Assembly: GCA_963695085.1 (NCBI GenBank) | Contig: CAVOFV010000003.1 | Span: 558,001 to 622,000, forward strand | From: SG8-30 sp963695085 | GTDB lineage: Bacteria > Pseudomonadota > Gammaproteobacteria > Steroidobacterales > Steroidobacteraceae | Reading direction: 5' to 3' | DNA length: 64,000 nt | Shown here: positions 25,180 through 36,149 of the stretch, one piece after another | Layout: every line of letters begins with the position of its first letter | How positions within the stretch are numbered: the first letter of the stretch is position 1 | Notes under the pieces: model-generated | Told to the model about the DNA's origin: nothing | What the model saw: the letters and a program-made list of their open reading frames with translations, nothing else | Databases searched by the model: none | Translations under genes and position numbers: made by a program

Positions 25180-27639
25180 TCAGCTCCTGACCCGTTTCAT
25201 CTGCGGATCGTACAGCGGCCGCAGCGATGCGGTTGCAGGGTAGAGCGTGCCGGCGATGTCGACCTCCCAACGCCCCTGGTCGAGCCAGGCCTGGTCGATC
25301 GGCGCGTCGCCGTCGATCATCGCGAGGCCGACGGCGCCGCCCAGCGTGTGCCCGTAGGATGCGGACCGGACATAGCCCACGGGGTGGCCGTTCCGCCGCA
25401 CGATCTCGGCATGGTAGAGCAGCGGCCCGGGGTCGCCGACGAGGACCTGCACGAGCCGGCGCCTGAGCGGGCCGGCGGCCTTCTTCGCCAGCACTGCGTC
25501 GCGCCCGATGAAACCGCCGGGTTTCTCGAGGTCGACCGCAAAGCCCAACCCCGCCTCCAGGACCGAGTCGGTGTTGTCGATGTCGTGGCCGTAGTCGCGG
25601 TAGCCCTTCTCCATGCGCAGGCTGGCGAGCGCCTTCAACCCGGCATGGCACGCCGCGAGCGGCTCACCCGCCTCGACCAGCCGGTCGTACACGTGTGTCG
25701 CCTGCTCGGTCGGGATGTACAGCTCGTAGCCCAGCTCACCCAGGTAGGTGATGCGGATGCACAGGACGCGCGCAAAGCCGATGTCGATCTCGCGCGCCGT
25801 GCGGAACGGGAAGGCCTCGTTCGAAAGGTCGGCGCTGGTGACTGACTGCAGCAGCTCGCGCGACCGCGGGCCCTGCACGTTCAGTTGCGCGAAGCCGGAC
25901 GTCACGTCGGTGACGAAGGCATGCGCATCGTCCGGAATGTGGCGGCGCATCCAGGTCTCGGCGTGACGATGCGCGGTGTCCGAGGCCACGACCCAGTAGC
26001 GCTCATCGCCCAGCTTGGTGACCGTCAGGTCCGCCTCGAGGGTGCCGCCCTCGTTCAGCCACTGGGTGTAGGTGATGACTCCGGCCGGCCCGTCGACGTC
26101 GTTGGCCGAGATGCGATTCAGCAGCCGTCCCGCGTCCCGCCCCTGCACCAGGAACTTCGCCATGAAGGACATGTCCATCAGGATCACGCCCTCGCGCGCC
26201 GCGCGGTGTTCGGCTGCCCACCACGGGAACCAGTGCTGGCGCCCCCAGGACAGCTGTTCCACCCTGGCCTCGACCCCGGGCGGCGCATACCAGTCCGCGC
26301 CCTCCCAGCCGCTCACGTCGCGGAAGTAAGCACCGCGCGCGGCCAGCCGATCGTAGAAGGCGCTCTTCCTGGCGCCGCGCGCCGTCTGCATCGGGCGGGT
26401 CGGGTAGTGGCACTGATAGACCATCCCGAGCGACTCCACGGTTCGCGTGCGCCGGTACTCGGGGTTCGACTGGTAGGCGTGCAGCCGGTCGATATTGAAG
26501 CCCGTGATGTCGACGTCCGGACGGCCGTTGATGATCCAGTGCGCCAGCACCCGACCGAGGCCGCCGCCGGTGAGCAGGCCGATCGAATTCATGCCGGCCG
26601 CGACGAAGAAGTTCTTGAGCTCCGGCGCTTCGCCCACGACTGGCTGCAGGTCCGGCGTGAAACTCTCGGGTCCGCAGAAGAACTTCTTGACGCCCAGCTC
26701 GATCGACACCGGCACGCGCCGCATCGCTTTCTCGACGTACGGCGCCATGCGCTCCCAGTCGGGGGTGATCTCGCCGAACGAGAAGTCCTCGGGCACACCG
26801 TCGACCTTCCACGGCGCGCAGACCGGCTCGAACAGGCCGATCATGAGGCTGCCCACCTCCTCGCGGAAGTAGCCGTACGAGCCCGGATCCTCGAGCACCG
26901 GGAACGACCGCTCGATCCCCGGGCACTTGTCCGTGATGAGGTAGTAGTGCTCGGCGGCCTGCAGCGGGATGTTGACGCCGATGCGCTCGCCAAGCTGGCG
27001 CGCCCACATGCCGGTGCAGTTGACGACGTACTCCGCCTCGACGTCGCCCAGCGGCGTCGAGACGCCGGTGACGACGCCGCGCTTGCTGAGCACACCCGTG
27101 ACGGTGACGCCCTCGACGATGCGGGCGCCCTGCATGCGCGCGCCCTTGGCCAGGGCCATGGTGACGTCCACCGGGTCGGCGCGGCCGTCTTCCTTGACGT
27201 AGAAGCCCGCCAGCAGGTCATCCGTGCGGGCCAGCGGAAACAGCTCGCCGATCTCGGTGGGCGAGATCTCGTGCACGTCGATGCCGCAGTAGCGGTTGAA
27301 GGCCGAGACCCGGCGGTACTCCTCGAGGCGGTCGGGATCGCCCGCCGCCTCGATGAAACCGACGGCCCTGAAGCCGGTCGACTGGCCGGTCTCCGCTTCG
27401 AGCCGAGCGAACAGGTCGCGCGTGTACTGGCGCAGCTCCGTCGAGGTGTGGGAGGTCGAGCCAAAGGTGACGATCAGGCCCGCCGCGTGCCAGGTGGTGC
27501 CCGAGGTGAGCCGGTCCCGCTCCAGCAGCAGCACGTCCTTCCAGCCCATGTGGGCCAGGTGGTAGGCCACCGAGCATCCAATCACGCCGCCGCCGATGAC
27601 GACGACCCGGGCTTGCCGCGGAAGGACGGGTTCAGACAT
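25180..27639 (-). CDS. FAD-dependent oxidoreductase fused to a GcvT domain (dimethylglycine/sarcosine dehydrogenase type)
   Basis: 819 residues from the ATG at 27639 (the frame opens upstream). The N-terminal DAO domain has the dinucleotide motif G-G-G-V-I-G near residue 16 and T-W-H-A-A-G, whose His is the covalent FAD site in dimethylglycine dehydrogenase. A middle FAD-linked domain (about 380-440) leads to aminomethyltransferase (GcvT) N- and C-domains (about 440-819). Such enzymes demethylate N-methylated amino acids and pass the C1 unit to tetrahydrofolate. It is monocistronic, 59 bases after the convergent MBL gene. Confidence 0.9.
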   Translation of the reverse strand: MSEPVLPRQARVVVIGGGVIGCSVAYHLAHMGWKDVLLLERDRLTSGTTWHAAGLIVTFGSTSHTSTELRQYTRDLFARLEAETGQSTGFRAVGFIEAAGDPDRLEEYRRVSAFNRYCGIDVHEISPTEIGELFPLARTDDLLAGFYVKEDGRADPVDVTMALAKGARMQGARIVEGVTVTGVLSKRGVVTGVSTPLGDVEAEYVVNCTGMWARQLGERIGVNIPLQAAEHYYLITDKCPGIERSFPVLEDPGSYGYFREEVGSLMIGLFEPVCAPWKVDGVPEDFSFGEITPDWERMAPYVEKAMRRVPVSIELGVKKFFCGPESFTPDLQPVVGEAPELKNFFVAAGMNSIGLLTGGGLGRVLAHWIINGRPDVDITGFNIDRLHAYQSNPEYRRTRTVESLGMVYQCHYPTRPMQTARGARKSAFYDRLAARGAYFRDVSGWEGADWYAPPGVEARVEQLSWGRQHWFPWWAAEHRAAREGVILMDMSFMAKFLVQGRDAGRLLNRISANDVDGPAGVITYTQWLNEGGTLEADLTVTKLGDERYWVVASDTAHRHAETWMRRHIPDDAHAFVTDVTSGFAQLNVQGPRSRELLQSVTSADLSNEAFPFRTAREIDIGFARVLCIRITYLGELGYELYIPTEQATHVYDRLVEAGEPLAACHAGLKALASLRMEKGYRDYGHDIDNTDSVLEAGLGFAVDLEKPGGFIGRDAVLAKKAAGPLRRRLVQVLVGDPGPLLYHAEIVRRNGHPVGYVRSASYGHTLGGAVGLAMIDGDAPIDQAWLDQGRWEVDIAGTLYPATASLRPLYDPQMKRVRS

Positions 27640-27854
27640 GGCGGAACAATAGCGCAAAGGCCGGTTACCCAGTACGTCCGTCATCCCTGCCGATCACTTC
27701 CCGCGGCCTGTGACCGCCCCCCCGGGGGGATCCTGGGGGCTCCGGCGCGGCCCGGGATAGTAGAAGTCCCAACTACGACACGAGCATCAGCAGTAGAATT
27801 GGACGCGGTTGGAAGTGCGGGCTGAACGACTGCCGACCGAATTCGGGGAAATGC

Positions 27855-28481
27855 ATGTCCAACAGGAGATTTCAAGTGCGTGACAAGAGACTGGTCGCGG
27901 GTCTGCTGGCGCTGATGGCGCTGGGGATGACCGCCTGTTCGAAAGCGCCGGAGCAGGCGATTCAGGCCGGCTCGGCTGCGATGGATGAAGCCGTGGCCGC
28001 CGGTGCCGAGATCTATGCGTCAGACGCCCTGCAGAAGGCCCAGGACCTGATGAACCAGGCCGCAGCCGAGCAGAAGACGCAGGACGAGAAGTTCGTGCTG
28101 TTCCGCAGCTACAAGGACTCGGAAGGCCTGTACAACCAGGCCGCGGCCGAGTTCGCAACGGCCAAGCAGGCCGCCGCGGCCGGCAAGGAACAGGCCAGCG
28201 CCGACGCCACGGTCGCGATCGACGGCGCCAAGGCTGCCGTCGCTGCCGCCAGGGAAGCGCTCGCGGGCGCGCCGAAGACCAAGGACTCGAGGGCCGACCT
28301 CGAACTTTGGGCCAACGACCTGAACACCTACGACGCGACGATCGTCGAGGCCGAGGGCGCCATGACGACCGAGGACTACCTCGGCGCGAAGGCGCAGGCC
28401 GACAGCGTGACGACCAAGGCGGGCGAGATTTCCGCCAGCATCCAGGCGGCGATCGAGAAAGTGAAGGCCCGGCGCCGCTGA
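27855..28481 (+). CDS. DUF4398-like helical lipoprotein
   Basis: 208 residues. A signal peptide ends in the lipobox M-T-A-C (about residue 28). The mature protein is almost entirely Ala/Lys/Glu-rich long helix, with a pattern seen in DUF4398 and Lpp/Pal-associated coiled-coil lipoproteins. It may be an envelope spacer. It stands before a strong hairpin terminator (28582-28620) and upstream of two L,D-transpeptidase genes, so a shared role in envelope attachment is possible but unproven. Confidence 0.7.
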   Translation: MSNRRFQVRDKRLVAGLLALMALGMTACSKAPEQAIQAGSAAMDEAVAAGAEIYASDALQKAQDLMNQAAAEQKTQDEKFVLFRSYKDSEGLYNQAAAEFATAKQAAAAGKEQASADATVAIDGAKAAVAAAREALAGAPKTKDSRADLELWANDLNTYDATIVEAEGAMTTEDYLGAKAQADSVTTKAGEISASIQAAIEKVKARRR

Positions 28482-28581
28482 GGCGGGACGCCGGAGGTTC
28501 TTCGACGCGCGGCGTTGACTGGCCCGCGCCGGCTCGGCGCGGCGGTGGTCATTGCCGCGTTGCGGGAAACCGCGATATGTT

Positions 28582-28620
28582 CTGCCGGGGCAGCGGTTGC
28601 GGCCGCTGCCCCGGCAGTTT
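28582..28620 (+). terminator. Rho-independent terminator after the DUF4398-like gene
   Basis: A perfect 15-bp inverted repeat, CTGCCGGGGCAGCGG pairing with its complement, spans 28582-28617 around a 6-base loop, then TTT. It lies 100 bases after the lipoprotein stop and 28 bases before the first L,D-transpeptidase start. It should separate the two units, or act as an attenuator for the second. Confidence 0.75.
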
Positions 28621-28647
28621 CCTGTGGGCGCGTGGAACAGGACCAGC

Positions 28648-29811
28648 ATGGCAAGAACTGTGAACGTTGGCGGCACCCGCCGGTTCTGGACCAGGCGGCG
28701 AACCGTCATCTCTCTGGCAATCCTGCTGGTCGGCGTCGCCATCGGCCTGGGACTCGCCTTCTACCCCTATCCGCCCCTGCCAACGGCCGAGACCGAGGCG
28801 GCGCGAGTGGCACTGCAGGAAGCCCGGCGCGAGGCCGCCCAGCTTGCCCCGAAACCGCTGGCCAGGGCGGTGACGGCTTCGGTGGTGATGGAACGGCTGT
28901 ACGCGTACGACCGGTCGCGGTGGTTCCGGTTCTCGCGTCTCGAGGCACTGGACAAGTCGATTGCCGAGACCCGCTCCTTCGCGACGCAGGCGTCGACCGA
29001 GGCGCGCCAGCTGCGTGCGGCCCGTCTCGAGCGGGGCGACGAGCAGCGGGTCCAGCTCGAATCGGAACTGGCGCTGCTGGTGCCGGACGTGAAGTTCCTG
29101 CCGCCGCGCGAACGCGGCGCGCGCGGCGCGTATGCGCGCGCCGAACTGGCGTTGGCGCAGGCGGCCGACGCGCAAGGCAGCGGCAACCTCGCATTGATGG
29201 ATGCGAGCCTCAAGGCCGCCCAGCGCGAGCTCGATGCCACGCGCACGACGCTCGGCCAGCGTTACGAACGGTTCAACGATCCCGAGTGGCGCCGGCGCTG
29301 GCAGGCGTGGGTGGACGACACGGTCGCCGCAAGCCGCGGCGGCAAGGTCGCGATCGTGGTCAACAAGCTGGCCCGGCGGCTGTACCTGCTGCGCGACGGC
29401 CGGGTGGTCGTCGAGTTCGAGGCCGACTTCGGCCGCAACGCCCTGTCGCACAAGGTCACGGCCGGTGACGGCGCGACGCCGGAGGGACGGTACCGCGTCA
29501 AGGAAAAGCGCGCCAACGGCTCGACCAAGTGGTACAAGGCGCTCGTGATCAACTACCCCAATGCGGACGACCTGAGGGCTTTCAACGCGTCGCAACGGCG
29601 CGGCGAGATCCCCCCGGGCAAGGGGCCCGGCAGCCTGATCGAGATCCACGGCTACGGCGGCAAGCAGTCCAACTGGACCGACGGCTGCGTAGCGCTGCGG
29701 GACGAGGCGATGGACCGGCTGTTCGCGGCGGTGCCGGTCGGGACGCCCGTGACGATCGTCGGCGTGGCGCGACTGCCGGGCGACGGCACGATTGCACAGG
29801 GCGCTCCATGA
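28648..29811 (+). CDS. L,D-transpeptidase (YkuD family), membrane-anchored
   Basis: 387 residues from the ATG at 28648. One TM helix (about residues 19-40) is followed by a long charged, probably coiled-coil region (about 45-215) and a YkuD catalytic domain (about 225-385). The active-site pattern H-G-Y-G-G ... S-N-W-T-D-G-C-V-A-L holds the nucleophilic Cys. The family makes 3-3 peptidoglycan cross-links or attaches proteins to peptidoglycan. The stop overlaps the next transpeptidase start (ATGA). The coiled-coil insert could position it across the periplasm. Confidence 0.9.
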   Translation: MARTVNVGGTRRFWTRRRTVISLAILLVGVAIGLGLAFYPYPPLPTAETEAARVALQEARREAAQLAPKPLARAVTASVVMERLYAYDRSRWFRFSRLEALDKSIAETRSFATQASTEARQLRAARLERGDEQRVQLESELALLVPDVKFLPPRERGARGAYARAELALAQAADAQGSGNLALMDASLKAAQRELDATRTTLGQRYERFNDPEWRRRWQAWVDDTVAASRGGKVAIVVNKLARRLYLLRDGRVVVEFEADFGRNALSHKVTAGDGATPEGRYRVKEKRANGSTKWYKALVINYPNADDLRAFNASQRRGEIPPGKGPGSLIEIHGYGGKQSNWTDGCVALRDEAMDRLFAAVPVGTPVTIVGVARLPGDGTIAQGAP

Positions 29812-30521
29812 GCGAGACACCGCAAGCCGCCAGGCCGCCGGCCGCCCGCCAGGAGCCGGTGCCCGGCGCCGCGCCGGCGCGGCAGCCGTCGCGCGCGCGC
29901 CGCATCATCCTGACCGTCGCCGGCAGCAGCCTGGCGCTGCTGGTGGCGGCGCTCGCGGTCGCGTGGCTTGGCGGGTATCGCTACGGACCGGTCACCGACG
30001 TGGCGAGGGCGGTCACGGCCGACCTCTCCCCGAAGGACGACCTCAAGAAGGTCGAAAGGAAGATCGCCGCCCTGCAGCCAAAAGGCACGTACGTCGTCGT
30101 GGACTCGGTCAGGAATCGCGTGCGGTTGATGAAGCGGGACACGGTGATCCGCGAGGCGGTGGCGTCGGCCGGCACCGGCGCCGTGCTGGTGGATGAGAAG
30201 AGCGGCAGGACGTGGATCTTCGAGACGCCGCGCGGCGTGCGCACCGTCAGGTCCAAGCAGAAGAATCCGTGCTGGCGTCGCCCCGACTGGGACTACATCG
30301 AGAATGGCGAGCCGTTGCCGAAGAACAACGGGGACCGCATCGATTGCGCGGCGTTGGGCGACTACGCGCTGCAACTGGGCGACGGCTACATGATCCACGG
30401 CACGCTGTACGAGCGTTCGCTCGGCCTCAGCGTCACCCACGGCTGCGTGCGCCTGGGCGCCAAGGACCTCGAAGCAGTCTGGAAGGCGGCCCCGGTCGGC
30501 ACAAAAGTGTACATGTACTGA
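29808..30521 (+). CDS. L,D-transpeptidase (YkuD family), second copy
   Basis: 237 residues: a Pro/Ala/Arg-rich cytoplasmic N-terminus, a TM helix (about residues 32-53), then a catalytic domain with H-G-T-L-Y ... T-H-G-C-V-R-L, the full YkuD motif with Cys nucleophile. It starts at an ATGA overlap with the previous transpeptidase gene, and its own stop overlaps the next ATG by 1 base. Two different YkuD enzymes in one operon suggest complementary substrates or steps. Confidence 0.9.
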   Translation: MSETPQAARPPAARQEPVPGAAPARQPSRARRIILTVAGSSLALLVAALAVAWLGGYRYGPVTDVARAVTADLSPKDDLKKVERKIAALQPKGTYVVVDSVRNRVRLMKRDTVIREAVASAGTGAVLVDEKSGRTWIFETPRGVRTVRSKQKNPCWRRPDWDYIENGEPLPKNNGDRIDCAALGDYALQLGDGYMIHGTLYERSLGLSVTHGCVRLGAKDLEAVWKAAPVGTKVYMY

Positions 30522-31264
30522 TGAGGCGCCCGATCCGCCTGCCGCGCGCGTCCTTCGTGGTCCTGATGTTGCTTGTCGCGCATGCCGCTGCGCCGCAGGC
30601 CGCGGACACGACGCTGGCGCGCCGCTCGTTCCTTGCCGAAGAGCTGGCCGCCGCAAAGTCGCAGAAGTTCTACCTGGTGTTCGACGAGCACGCGCCAGCA
30701 ATCGACCTGAAGATCGAAGGCGTGCGCGTGCATCGCTTCGCGCTCGACAAGGCGGAGTTCGGTCAGTCCCGTCTTGCGGGCAGCGGCCAGCGGCAGTGGC
30801 CTGCCGTGTCCTTCGGCCTCGTGTCCGAGGTCCCGGAACCGGACCGCCCCCGGCTGCAGGTTCAGCAGGCCGACGAGGCGGACAAGGAGCGGGACGCGCG
30901 CATCAAGCAGGCGATCACGAAGGGCAAGAAGCCCGCCGGCGAGCTGGCGCTGACCGCGGGCGAGAAGGTCGCCGGTCTCTACGAGCAGGACGACGAGACG
31001 GCGCCGCTGACTTTCCGGCTGCAGTTCCAGCCCGACCTCGTGCTCGTCGTTCGTGGCGAGCCCAGGGCAGTGGATTTCGGCAGCCGCATGCGGCGCATCA
31101 AGTACCGGCTGCTGGAAGGCTGGCACGGGTTCGGCTCATGGCTGATCGGCAGGACCGTCGCAACCCGCCTGGTCGTCTATCTGCCACCCGAGGAGGCGCG
31201 CAGCCTCTTCAAGGTGCTCGACCCCGAGATCAAGCTGCTCGTCTACGCGCCGCCGCCTGGATAG
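30521..31264 (+). CDS. Exported protein co-transcribed with two L,D-transpeptidases, unknown
   Basis: 247 residues, with an N-terminal signal peptide (about 1-26) and no recognised domain. A central Asp/Lys/Glu-rich segment (about residues 110-145) separates two mixed alpha/beta parts. The start codon overlaps the previous stop by one base, which implies translational coupling. A role with the two transpeptidases is inferred from position only. Confidence 0.65.
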   Translation: MRRPIRLPRASFVVLMLLVAHAAAPQAADTTLARRSFLAEELAAAKSQKFYLVFDEHAPAIDLKIEGVRVHRFALDKAEFGQSRLAGSGQRQWPAVSFGLVSEVPEPDRPRLQVQQADEADKERDARIKQAITKGKKPAGELALTAGEKVAGLYEQDDETAPLTFRLQFQPDLVLVVRGEPRAVDFGSRMRRIKYRLLEGWHGFGSWLIGRTVATRLVVYLPPEEARSLFKVLDPEIKLLVYAPPPG

Positions 31265-31339
31265 CAACCTGGATGCGTGCTGGCCTCATGAGCCGGCCAA
31301 CCCGCTCCCCGGCCCGAATCGCTGTCGGATAATCAGGGC

Positions 31340-31386
31340 TTTACGGCCCGGCGGCGAACGCTACACTTCAGCGTTGCCCGGCAACG
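31340..31386 (+). promoter_or_regulatory. Candidate promoter and operator of the propionate operon
   Basis: TTTACG (31340-31345) and TACACT (31362-31367) are spaced by 16 bases. A 15-base perfect dyad CGTTGCCCGGCAACG (31372-31386) sits just after the predicted start of transcription, a common repressor position. It lies 39 bases before the mutase ATG. Prediction from sequence only. Confidence 0.4.
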
Positions 31387-31424
31387 GGAGCCGGCCGCAG
31401 GATGGGCGCGGGACACAAAACTCA

Positions 31425-33581
31425 ATGAGTGTCAAAGACTTACTGGATTCACGCTCGCTTTCGGCCTGGCTCGAGGCCGCCGCCGAATCGGCCCCGGGCG
31501 GCGCAGTCGACTCGCTCGTGTGGCGCACCGCCGAGGGCCTGTCGGTCAAGCCCTTGTATACCGCCGCCGACCTCGCGGGCCTGTCGTACACGGACACCCT
31601 GCCCGGGTTCGAGCCGTTCCTGCGCGGCCCCCAGGCGACCATGTACGCGGTGAAGCCCTGGACGATCCGGCAGTACGCCGGCTTTTCCACGGCCGAGGCT
31701 TCCAACGAGTTCTACCGGAAATCGCTGGCGGCCGGTGGCCAGGGCATCAGCGTCGCCTTCGACCTCGCCACCCATCGCGGTTACGACAGCGATCACCCCC
31801 GCGTCACCGGCGACGTCGGCAAGGCCGGCGTCGCGGTCGACAGCGTCGAGGACATGAACATCCTCTTCCGCGGCATCCCGCTCGACCGCGTGTCGGTGTC
31901 CATGACCATGAACGGCGCCGTGCTGCCGGTGCTGGCGGCCTACGTGGTCGCGGCCGAGGAACAGGGCGTAGCGCAGGACCAGCTCTCCGGGACCATCCAG
32001 AACGACATCCTCAAGGAGTTCATGGTCCGCAACACCTACATCTATCCGCCGGCTCCCTCGATGCGGATCGTGGGCGACATCATCGAGTACACGGCACGCA
32101 ACATGCCGAAGTTCAACTCGGTCTCGATCTCCGGCTATCACATGCAGGAAGCGGGCGCGAACCAGGCGCTGGAGCTCGCCTTCACGCTGGCCGACGGCAA
32201 GGAGTACGTGAAGACCGCCCTGGCCAAGGGCCTGGACGTCGACGAGTTCGCCCCGCGCCTGAGCTTCTTCTGGGCGATCGGCATGAACTTCTACCTCGAG
32301 ATCGCCAAGATGCGGGCCGCGCGCCTGCTCTGGTGGCGCATCATGAGCGGATTCGGCGCGAAGCAGCCGAAGAGCCTGATGCTGCGCACGCACTGCCAGA
32401 CCTCGGGCTGGAGCCTCACGGCGCAGGACCCGTTCAACAACGTGGTGCGCACCACGATCGAGGCCATGGCCGCGGTGTTCGGCGGCACGCAGAGCCTCCA
32501 TACGAACAGCTTCGACGAGGCCATCGCGCTGCCGACCGAGGTCAGCTCGCGCATCGCGCGCAACACCCAGCTGATCATCCAGGAAGAGACCCACATCCCC
32601 AATGTGGTGGACCCCTGGGCCGGCAGCTACCTGATGGAGCGACTCACGCAGGACATGGCCGACAAGGCCTGGGCCATCATCGCGGAAGTCGACGCCATGG
32701 GCGGCATGACGCAGGCGGTCGAGAGCGGCTGGGCCAAGCTGAAGATCGAGGCGAGCGCGGCCGAGAAGCAGGCGCGCATAGACTCTGGTCGCGACGTCAT
32801 CGTCGGCGTCAACAAGTACCGGCCCGGGCAGGAGGACCCGATAGACTTCCGCGACATCGACAACGTGGCGGTGCGCGAGAACCAGGTCCGTCGCCTGAAG
32901 GAACTGCGCGCCAGACGCGACCGGAACAAGGTCGAAGCGGCGCTGGCGGCGCTCACCGCGGCGGCCGGCAGCGGCAACGGCAACCTGCTCGAACTCTCGA
33001 TCCAGGCGATGCGGTTGCGGGCCACGGTCGGCGAGGTGAGCGATGCACTGGAGAAGGCATGGGGGCGTCACCGTGCCAGCTCGAAGGAGGTCGTCGGCGT
33101 GTATGCAGCAGCCTACCAGAGCGGCGAGGGATGGGACTCGCTGAAGGGCGAGGTCGAGGGGTTTGCGGCGCGCGAAGGGCGCCGGCCGCGCATCCTGATC
33201 GCCAAGCTGGGGCAGGACGGGCACGATCGCGGCGCGCGCGTCGTGGCCAGCGCGTTCGCGGACCTCGGCTTCGACGTCGACGTCGGCCCGTTGTTCCAGA
33301 CCCCGCAGGAATGCGCGCGACAGGCCATCGAGAACGACGTGCACGCCGTCGGCGTCAGCACGCTCGCCGCCGGCCACAAGACGCTGGTCCCGCAGATCAT
33401 CGAGTCGCTGCGTGCGCAGGGCGCGGACGACATCGTCGTGTTCGTCGGCGGCGTGGTGCCGCCGCAGGACTACGAGTTCCTGTACTCGGCCGGCGTGAAG
33501 GGAATCTATGGCCCCGGCACGCCCATTCCCGCGAATGCCCGCGATGTGCTCGGCCACATCAACCGCGCCCGTGCCGGCTGA
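31425..33581 (+). CDS. scpA: Methylmalonyl-CoA mutase, single-chain
   Basis: 718 residues from the ATG at 31425. It converts (R)-methylmalonyl-CoA to succinyl-CoA with adenosylcobalamin. The N-terminal TIM-barrel part has the F-S-T-A-E-A-S-N-E-F-Y segment. The C-terminal B12 domain has D-G-H-D-R-G with H600, the lower axial ligand of cobalamin in this fold. Length matches the single-polypeptide bacterial enzymes. It is followed by meaB with an overlap of 38 bases if meaB starts at 33544, then by the carboxylase genes, giving the full propionyl-CoA route. A candidate promoter lies at 31340-31367. Confidence 0.96.
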   Translation: MSVKDLLDSRSLSAWLEAAAESAPGGAVDSLVWRTAEGLSVKPLYTAADLAGLSYTDTLPGFEPFLRGPQATMYAVKPWTIRQYAGFSTAEASNEFYRKSLAAGGQGISVAFDLATHRGYDSDHPRVTGDVGKAGVAVDSVEDMNILFRGIPLDRVSVSMTMNGAVLPVLAAYVVAAEEQGVAQDQLSGTIQNDILKEFMVRNTYIYPPAPSMRIVGDIIEYTARNMPKFNSVSISGYHMQEAGANQALELAFTLADGKEYVKTALAKGLDVDEFAPRLSFFWAIGMNFYLEIAKMRAARLLWWRIMSGFGAKQPKSLMLRTHCQTSGWSLTAQDPFNNVVRTTIEAMAAVFGGTQSLHTNSFDEAIALPTEVSSRIARNTQLIIQEETHIPNVVDPWAGSYLMERLTQDMADKAWAIIAEVDAMGGMTQAVESGWAKLKIEASAAEKQARIDSGRDVIVGVNKYRPGQEDPIDFRDIDNVAVRENQVRRLKELRARRDRNKVEAALAALTAAAGSGNGNLLELSIQAMRLRATVGEVSDALEKAWGRHRASSKEVVGVYAAAYQSGEGWDSLKGEVEGFAAREGRRPRILIAKLGQDGHDRGARVVASAFADLGFDVDVGPLFQTPQECARQAIENDVHAVGVSTLAAGHKTLVPQIIESLRAQGADDIVVFVGGVVPPQDYEFLYSAGVKGIYGPGTPIPANARDVLGHINRARAG

Positions 33582-34581
33582 ACCAGACCAGCTGATCGTC
33601 GAGGCCGTGCGCAGCGGCGACCGGCGCGGGCTGGCCAAGGCCATTACGCTGCTCGAGTCCGCCCGCCCCGACCATCGCCGGCGCGCGGACGCCGTGCTGA
33701 ATTCGCTGCTGCCGCACACCGGTGGGGCCATGCGGCTCGGCATTTCCGGCGTGCCGGGGGTCGGCAAGTCCACGTTCATCGAGACGCTGGGCCTCGCGCT
33801 GATCGCAAGAGGGCACAAGGTCGCGGTACTCGCCATCGACCCCTCCTCGGCCGTCTCGGGCGGCTCGATCCTCGGCGACAAGACGCGCATGGAACGGCTC
33901 TCGGTGAACGATGCGGCCTACATCCGGCCGAGCCCCTCTTCCGGGACGCTGGGCGGCGTCGCCGACCGGACACGCGAGACGATGCTGCTCTGCGAGGCCG
34001 CCGGTTACGACGTGGTCATCGTCGAGACGGTCGGCGTGGGCCAGTCGGAAACCGCGGTCGCCGGCATGACGGACATGTTCGTGCTGCTGCAGCTGCCGAA
34101 TGCCGGCGACGACCTGCAGGCCATGAAGAAGGGCGTGACGGAACTCGCCGACCTGGTGGTGATCAACAAGGCCGACATCGACGCGGCGGCAGCGGCGCGT
34201 GCCCAGGCGCAGATCGGCGGCGCGCTGCGAACCCTGCGCTTCAGCGGCAATCCCGACCAATCCGCCGCGTACTGGCAGCCCCGCGTCATCCAGGTGAGCG
34301 CGCTCACCGGCGCCGGCGTCGACGCCTTCTGGAAGGAGGTCACGGGATTCCAGGCCGTGCAGCGAGCGAATGGCGAGTTCGACGCACGTCGCCGCGCGCA
34401 GGCGCTGGACTGGATGTGGGACATCGTGCGTGCGCGCCTGCTGACCGACTTCCGCGAGTCGCCGGCCGTGAAGGCGGCATTGCCGGGCGTGCTCGACGCG
34501 GTGCGCGAGGCGCGCATCGCGCCGTCCGCCGCCGCCGGCTCCCTGCTCGATCTTTTCGAACGATCGGTCAATCGACCGTAG
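33544..34581 (+). CDS. meaB: MeaB, GTPase chaperone of methylmalonyl-CoA mutase
   Basis: 345 residues from the ATG at 33544; a GTG at 33571 is an alternative and no strong ribosome site decides. The G3E-family GTPase domain has the Walker A G-V-P-G-V-G-K-S-T (residues 69-77), a switch region near V-E-T-V-G-V-G-Q-S, and N-K-A-D. MeaB protects the mutase from inactivation and controls cobalamin loading. Start and mutase stop overlap. The carboxylase beta gene begins 15 bases after it ends. Confidence 0.93.
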   Translation: MCSATSTAPVPAEPDQLIVEAVRSGDRRGLAKAITLLESARPDHRRRADAVLNSLLPHTGGAMRLGISGVPGVGKSTFIETLGLALIARGHKVAVLAIDPSSAVSGGSILGDKTRMERLSVNDAAYIRPSPSSGTLGGVADRTRETMLLCEAAGYDVVIVETVGVGQSETAVAGMTDMFVLLQLPNAGDDLQAMKKGVTELADLVVINKADIDAAAAARAQAQIGGALRTLRFSGNPDQSAAYWQPRVIQVSALTGAGVDAFWKEVTGFQAVQRANGEFDARRRAQALDWMWDIVRARLLTDFRESPAVKAALPGVLDAVREARIAPSAAAGSLLDLFERSVNRP

Positions 34582-34596
34582 CAAGGTAATACCGAA

Positions 34597-36129
<1,533 letters not shown>

Positions 36130-36149
36130 AGGCCGGGAAAGGGCGGCGA

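Noticed and set aside
27717..27729. Run of seven C followed by six G in the gap before the DUF4398-like gene
   Set aside because: A simple low-complexity palindrome. It has no neighbouring promoter elements or conserved partner that would make it a site.
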